Below, one piece after another: positions 60,400 through 64,000 of a DNA stretch of 64,000 nucleotides. The notes below the pieces were generated by a model. The model saw nothing but the letters and a program-made list of their open reading frames with translations. It ran no database searches and had not been told where the DNA came from. Origin of the DNA: Mycolicibacterium flavescens. GTDB lineage: Bacteria > Actinomycetota > Actinomycetes > Mycobacteriales > Mycobacteriaceae. The translations under genes were made by a program, and so were the position numbers. The DNA lies in the NCBI RefSeq assembly GCF_001722335.1, contig NZ_MIHA01000026.1:4952-68951 (forward strand), given 5' to 3'. How positions within the stretch are numbered: position 1 is the first letter of the stretch; the number at the start of each line of letters is the position of its first letter.

Positions 60400-61286
60400 T
60401 AAGCGGGTTCCTTTGCGAGGTGCTCCGAAGGGGTCCGGTCTTTCGGCGCAGGCGCGGCCCGGATCTCACGGTCGAGTTGTTCGTCGACCGCCGCGTCGTC
60501 GGGAAATTTCGGCATCCCCGCGATCGCGTCCTGCAGCCACAGTTTGGCCTGTACGACGGGGCGCCGCAGCCAGCGCTCCCGTTCCAGTGCGCGGTGCATC
60601 TTGCGGGGCCGGTCGGTGTAGCGCCACCGTGCCCACGGCGCATGCGGTCGCGACAACCGGACCGCGCCGACGACCAGCAGCGGCGTGATGAACATCCCCA
60701 CCAGGCCGGTCCACACCTTGCCCTTGAGCAGCACCACCACCGCCAGCATCAGCGTCAGCACGGCGACCGCGATCACGCTGGCCCGCGCGACCAGCGAATG
60801 ATCGCTGCGCCAGATGTCGATGTCGAAGAACGACAGCGGGTTGAAGCCCAGTACCAGCAGGCCGGCGACGGCGACCGCGGCGAACACCGCATCCACCGAC
60901 GTCCGCCCGTCCTCGGCCCAGTACACGTCCTCCAGATGCAGGATCAACGCGAACTCGTCGAGCACCAACGCCGCCCCGATACCGAAAAAGGTTGCCGCCA
61001 CCGTGAATTCGGGTACTCCCCCGTCAACCGCCAATGTCACCATCGTCACCCCGGAGATCATGACCAGGATCACACCGATCACCACGTGGTGGATGTGCAG
61101 TCCGGAGCCCGTGCCCAGGTTGCGGGGCTGCCACCACTTGCGCGGCGCGTCGCTGTGGGCGTGGCGGCGGATGTACCGCACGATCGTGCGGGTCACGAAG
61201 AACGTCAGGATGAAGGCGACCAGGCAGAAGACCAGCGGGAGCCGCCCCGTCGGGACAGCGAAGTCGAAGTTCAGGTCCGCGCGCAC
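60399..61286 (-). CDS. Integral membrane protein of unknown function (Rv2180c-like)
   Basis: A 295-residue protein with about six membrane helices. Polar residues sit in predicted helices in an unusual pattern: LHIHHVVIG (near residue 63) and [17 protein letters not shown] (near 107-123). They could form a metal or proton site. The C-terminal 85 residues are basic and cytoplasmic. GTG 61286 follows a TAAGTT -10 by 6 bases (leaderless). It is coupled to the RNase AS gene, so the two may share regulation, though no functional link is known. Confidence 0.8.
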   Translation of the reverse strand: MRADLNFDFAVPTGRLPLVFCLVAFILTFFVTRTIVRYIRRHAHSDAPRKWWQPRNLGTGSGLHIHHVVIGVILVMISGVTMVTLAVDGGVPEFTVAATFFGIGAALVLDEFALILHLEDVYWAEDGRTSVDAVFAAVAVAGLLVLGFNPLSFFDIDIWRSDHSLVARASVIAVAVLTLMLAVVVLLKGKVWTGLVGMFITPLLVVGAVRLSRPHAPWARWRYTDRPRKMHRALERERWLRRPVVQAKLWLQDAIAGMPKFPDDAAVDEQLDREIRAAPAPKDRTPSEHLAKEPA

Positions 61287-61292
61287 GCAGAA

Positions 61293-61298
61293 AACTTA
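61293..61298 (-). promoter_or_regulatory. Leaderless -10 element of the 60399-61286 gene
   Basis: Minus-strand TAAGTT is 6 bases before GTG 61286. It faces the mptC promoter across the 84-base divergent gap. Confidence 0.55.
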
Positions 61299-61354
61299 CG
61301 CCGACCTGCGCGTGTCAGGGCCGGGATACCGGCCGACCCGCCGGAGGGCCCCGA

Positions 61355-61360
61355 TAGTCT
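61355..61360 (+). promoter_or_regulatory. -10 element of mptC
   Basis: TAGTCT lies 10 bases before ATG 61371, so the leader would be no more than a few bases. Confidence 0.5.
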
Positions 61361-61370
61361 GGTCGGCGAC

Positions 61371-62648
61371 ATGAGTATGTGGCGGTCGCCCGGCGGGGCT
61401 GGTTGGGGGGCAACGCTCGCCTGGCGGCTGTTCCAGCTGCTGACCCTGGCCGCGCTGGTCTGGGCCGGGTGGCGACTGCTCGGGCGGGTCCCGTACCGCA
61501 TCGACGTCGACGTCTACCGGATGGGCGGCCAGGCGTGGCTGGACGGCCGCCCGCTGTACGCCGACGGTGCGATGTTCTCCACCCGCGGGGGGCTGGACCT
61601 GCCGTTCACCTATCCGCCGCTGGCCGCGGTCGCGTTCTCACCGTTCGCGCTGCTGTCGCTGGAGGCAGCCAGCGCCGCGATCACCGCGACCACCCTGGTG
61701 CTGCTGATCGTCGCGGTGACGATCGTGCTCACCCGGCTCGACGTGTGGCCCGCGACCGCGGTGACTCGGGAACCGGCCTGGCTGCGGCGGGCGTGGCTGG
61801 CCGCCGCGATCGTGGCCCCCGCGGTCCTCTATCTCGAGCCGATCCGGTCCAACTTCGACTTCGGGCAGATCAACGTCGTACTGATGACGCTGGTCATCGC
61901 CGACTGTGTGCCCCGCAGGACGCCGTGGCCCCGCGGCATGCTGCTCGGCGTCGCGATCGCGCTCAAGCTCACGCCCGCGGTGTTCCTGCTGTACTTCGTG
62001 TTGCGTCGCGACGTGCGCGCGGTCGTCGTCACCGCGATCTCGGCCGTCGTCGCCACCGCCGTCGGTGCCGCGTTCGCCTGGCGCGACTCGCTGGAGTACT
62101 GGACCGAGACCGTGCGCAACACCGACCGCATCGGCACGGCCACGTTGAACACCAACCAGAACATCGCCGGGGCGCTGGCCCGGCTGGGACTGGGCGAAGG
62201 CCCGCGGTTCGTGTTGTGGGTGGTGGCCTGCTTCGCGGTGCTGGCCGTGACCGTGTGGGCGGTGCGCCGGGTGCTGCGGGCCGACGAGCCCGTGCTGGCG
62301 CTGATCTGTGTGGCGATGTTCGGGCTGGTCGTCTCACCGGTGTCGTGGTCGCACCACTGGGTGTGGGCGGTGCCCGCGCTGGTGGTGATCTCGGTGCTGG
62401 CCTACCGCAGGCGGCACGTCGGGCTCGCCGCGGTGGCCCTGGCCGGGTTCGCGCTGATGGTGTGGACGCCGATCACGCTGATGCCCGAACACCGCGAGAC
62501 CGCGGCGTCGCTGTGGCGACAGCTGGCCGGCGGGTCCTACGTGTGGTGGGCGATCGCGGTGATCGTGGCGGCCGGTTCGCTGAAAGCGACGGCCGCCCGG
62601 CGCGACAGCGCCGCCGTCGACGCCGCCCCTGTGCCGGCGACCAACTGA
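61371..62648 (+). CDS. mptC: Alpha-(1->2)-mannosyltransferase (mannan branching of lipoarabinomannan), GT87
   Basis: A 425-residue GT-C membrane enzyme with about ten segments. It adds single alpha-1,2-mannose branches to the lipomannan/LAM backbone made by MptA. GT87 markers are visible: [21 protein letters not shown] as the catalytic loop after segment 1 (Asp46/Asp48), [16 protein letters not shown] and SWSHHWVW. Start ATG 61371; ATG 61377 is two codons in. The stop directly abuts that of the convergent acyltransferase gene, with no spacer. Confidence 0.9.
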   Translation: MSMWRSPGGAGWGATLAWRLFQLLTLAALVWAGWRLLGRVPYRIDVDVYRMGGQAWLDGRPLYADGAMFSTRGGLDLPFTYPPLAAVAFSPFALLSLEAASAAITATTLVLLIVAVTIVLTRLDVWPATAVTREPAWLRRAWLAAAIVAPAVLYLEPIRSNFDFGQINVVLMTLVIADCVPRRTPWPRGMLLGVAIALKLTPAVFLLYFVLRRDVRAVVVTAISAVVATAVGAAFAWRDSLEYWTETVRNTDRIGTATLNTNQNIAGALARLGLGEGPRFVLWVVACFAVLAVTVWAVRRVLRADEPVLALICVAMFGLVVSPVSWSHHWVWAVPALVVISVLAYRRRHVGLAAVALAGFALMVWTPITLMPEHRETAASLWRQLAGGSYVWWAIAVIVAAGSLKATAARRDSAAVDAAPVPATN

Positions 62649-63374
62649 TCAGCCGGCGGCTACTTCCGGCATGCGGGCCGACGGCTTCGTCGTCTCGTCG
62701 GCCTTACCCTCTTTGACGTCGGCGGCATACAGATCCACGTATTCCTGACCGGACAGCCGCATCAACTCGTACATCACCTCGTCGATGACGGCGCGTTCGA
62801 TGAACCGGTTTCCCGCGAGCCCCTCGAAACGGGTGAAATCCATCGGCTTGCCGAACTTGATGTGAACCTTGCCGAACCGCCACATCTTGCTGCCGGGCGG
62901 GTTGACGGAGTCGGTGCCGATCATCGCGACCGGGATCACCGGGACACCGGTCTGCAGGGCCAGCCGGGCCAGACCGGTCTTGCCCTTGTACAACCGGCCG
63001 TCCGGGGACCGGGTGCCCTCGGGATACATCCCGAGCAGCTTGCCCTCACCGAGGATGCGTTCGGCGGTGTCCAGCGCCGCCTGCGCCGAATCCGCGTCGG
63101 TCCGGTCGATCGGCACCTGACCGGCGACGGTGTAGAACCAGCGCTGGAACCAGCCCTTCAACCCGGTGCCGGTGAAGTACTCGGCCTTGGCCAGGAAGGT
63201 GATGCGCCGGCTGACGACGAGCGGCTTGTAGAAACTGTCCGCAACGGCGAGGTGGTTACTGGCCAGAATCGCCGCGCCGGAACGCGGGATGTTTTCCAGC
63301 CCTTCGACTTTCGGCCGGCCGAGCAACGACAGCAGGGGGCCCATGAAGATGTACTTGAACAGCCAATACCACAT
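62649..63374 (-). CDS. PlsC-family 1-acylglycerol-3-phosphate acyltransferase-like protein (Rv2182c-like)
   Basis: A 241-residue membrane-associated acyltransferase. The block I motif is NHLAVAD (His41, Asp46) and block III is MYPEGTRSPDG (near 115-125), with GVPVIPVAMIG later. It would acylate lysophosphatidate or a related glycerolipid; the M. tuberculosis homologue is reported in phospholipid remodelling. ATG 63374 has GGGAGG upstream. It ends flush against the convergent mptC. Confidence 0.9.
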   Translation of the reverse strand: MWYWLFKYIFMGPLLSLLGRPKVEGLENIPRSGAAILASNHLAVADSFYKPLVVSRRITFLAKAEYFTGTGLKGWFQRWFYTVAGQVPIDRTDADSAQAALDTAERILGEGKLLGMYPEGTRSPDGRLYKGKTGLARLALQTGVPVIPVAMIGTDSVNPPGSKMWRFGKVHIKFGKPMDFTRFEGLAGNRFIERAVIDEVMYELMRLSGQEYVDLYAADVKEGKADETTKPSARMPEVAAG

Positions 63375-63427
63375 GGGGCCTCCCGGAAATCGAACACCGG
63401 CCGGTGTTCTGCGACAACTTTACCCAT

Positions 63428-63451
63428 GCGCTGTGGACGCGACCACAGCGC
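63428..63451. terminator. Perfect 9-bp inverted repeat between the acyltransferase and Rv2183c-like genes
   Basis: GCGCTGTGG (63428-63436) and CCACAGCGC (63443-63451) pair perfectly around a 6-base loop. It lies 7 bases past the end of the 63459-63842 gene on the same strand, so it is probably a U-less terminator; an operator for the acyltransferase is the alternative. Confidence 0.5.
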
Positions 63452-63458
63452 GCGATCC

Positions 63459-63842
63459 CTACTCCTCGACCGTTACCGGGATGTGCTGATAACGCCCGGG
63501 CGGCGGCGGGGCGGGCCCGTCGGGGCCAGCACCGGGCGCCGGGGGCGGACCGTCCGGCGGCTCGTCGGGGCCCGGCGCGGCGTGCTGGGCCTGTTCCAGC
63601 AGCGCGCGGATGACCGCGAGCAACGCGACGCTGTGTTCGGCGATCACGGTCAGCAGCGGGTGCTGCTCACCGGCCACCAGCGCGGCCAGCGCGCACACGG
63701 GACACCACACCTGCTGGCAGCTGCCCGCCTCGCCGGCCGCCGCGCGCGCGGCGGCCATCCGCACCGCGGGGTCGAGCTTGTCCAGGATCGACTGGGCCAG
63801 CTGCCGCAATTCGGGCCCGAGATCGGGGTGTGGCCCGCTCAC
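63459..63842 (-). CDS. Small conserved protein with Cys pair and proline-rich tail (Rv2183c-like)
   Basis: A 127-residue protein of unknown function. The N-terminal half is helical with a CQQVWCPVC motif near residue 42, a possible metal site. The last ~40 residues are Pro/Gly/Asp-rich. GTG 63842 is preferred: it overlaps the stop of the upstream ATPase gene in the GTGA pattern and has GGAGG ten bases before. GTG 63851 (three codons earlier) has the ribosome site too close. It is coupled to the ArsA-like ATPase gene. Confidence 0.75.
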   Translation of the reverse strand: MSGPHPDLGPELRQLAQSILDKLDPAVRMAAARAAAGEAGSCQQVWCPVCALAALVAGEQHPLLTVIAEHSVALLAVIRALLEQAQHAAPGPDEPPDGPPPAPGAGPDGPAPPPPGRYQHIPVTVEE

Positions 63843-64000
63843 TTCGGCCACACCTCCGGGTTGGGTCGGAACCGCACGGTCAACTCACATCCTCGCAGCT
63901 GTGCGTCCACCACGATGCACCGACGCAGGACGGACGCCAGGCGGACCCGGCGCCGCAAACCGCCGGCGCCGATGATCAGGTCGTCGTCGACCCGGCCCAG
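63839..64000 (-). CDS. ArsA/GET3-like ATPase, C-terminal end (cut by window edge)
   Basis: The last 53 codons of a gene that begins beyond the window. The visible sequence (LGRVDDDLIIGAGGLRRRVR then a basic LRRCIVV strand) looks like the HSP20-like C-terminal domain found in actinobacterial ArsA-type ATPases. By position it corresponds to Rv2184c. No ATPase motif is in view, so the call rests on this domain and on synteny. Its stop overlaps the start of the downstream small gene. Confidence 0.6.
   Translation of the reverse strand: MGRVDDDLIIGAGGLRRRVRLASVLRRCIVVDAQLRGCELTVRFRPNPEVWPK

Overview
This 64 kb window is a high-GC actinobacterial chromosome segment. By gene content and order it comes from a mycobacterium, most likely a fast-growing environmental species (Mycolicibacterium type). 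Diagnostic genes are mshC (mycothiol ligase), wag31, lppL, lppM, pknL with its partner regulator, the mannosyltransferases mptA and mptC, and a dcw cluster in mycobacterial order. From memory of the M. tuberculosis map, the order follows Rv2124c (metH) to Rv2184c closely, with one large extra block and one missing gene. No insertion sequence, prophage or CRISPR array was seen. Most coding is on the minus strand.

Layout. (1) 1-14.3 kb is conserved core: the 5' end of metH, a PAC2-family protein, a DUF1254 lipoprotein and an SDR, then mshC, cysQ, a kinase-like protein, DUF3090, a histidine phosphatase, uppP, lppL, pyrD, a PEBP protein and an M20 peptidase. (2) 14.37 kb is tRNA-Leu(GAG). (3) 14.5-30.5 kb is an accessory block that M. 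tuberculosis lacks at this place: a one-polypeptide assimilatory nitrate reductase fused to a diflavin reductase with its nitrate transporter, an alpha/beta hydrolase, a giant cyclase-like/ATPase/LuxR regulator, two tandem phospholipase-D paralogues, a beta-lactamase-fold lipoprotein with a broken active site, a glutamine amidotransferase-like protein and a TIGR01777 epimerase. (4) 30.6-52.6 kb holds a phosphoribosyltransferase and then the division and cell-wall cluster, transcribed leftwards from mraZ: rsmH, an FtsL-like protein, pbpB, murE, murF, mraY, murD, ftsW, murG, murC, ftsQ, ftsZ, pgeF, a PLP-binding protein, sepF, a YggT protein, wag31 and a small membrane protein. (5) 52.6-64 kb is lipoglycan and envelope biology with regulation: a GNAT acetyltransferase, lppM, idsA2, mptA, the Rv2175c-like regulator, pknL, aroG, RNase AS, a membrane protein, mptC, a PlsC acyltransferase, a small protein and the 3' end of an ArsA-like ATPase.

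How it works together. Peptidoglycan precursor synthesis (MurE/F/D/C, MraY, MurG, UppP), its polymerisation at the septum (FtsW, PbpB, FtsQ, FtsL-like) and the cytoskeleton (FtsZ, SepF, Wag31) lie in almost unbroken, translationally coupled order. Arrays of TGGGN-N5 boxes suggest MraZ autoregulates the head of the cluster. The narK-nasN pair has an AC-N9-AC GlnR-like box, as expected for nitrogen-limitation control.

Many starts sit 6-10 bases after a TANNNT -10 element, the signature of leaderless transcripts in mycobacteria. These were used to choose starts. Domain calls rest on recognised motifs and remembered homologues, since no database search was possible. The items most worth checking are the two-orientation MraZ boxes, the nitrate reductase fusion, the degenerate catalytic motifs in the PLD pair and the beta-lactamase-like lipoprotein, and the kinase-like/DUF3090 module beside the mycothiol and sulfur genes.
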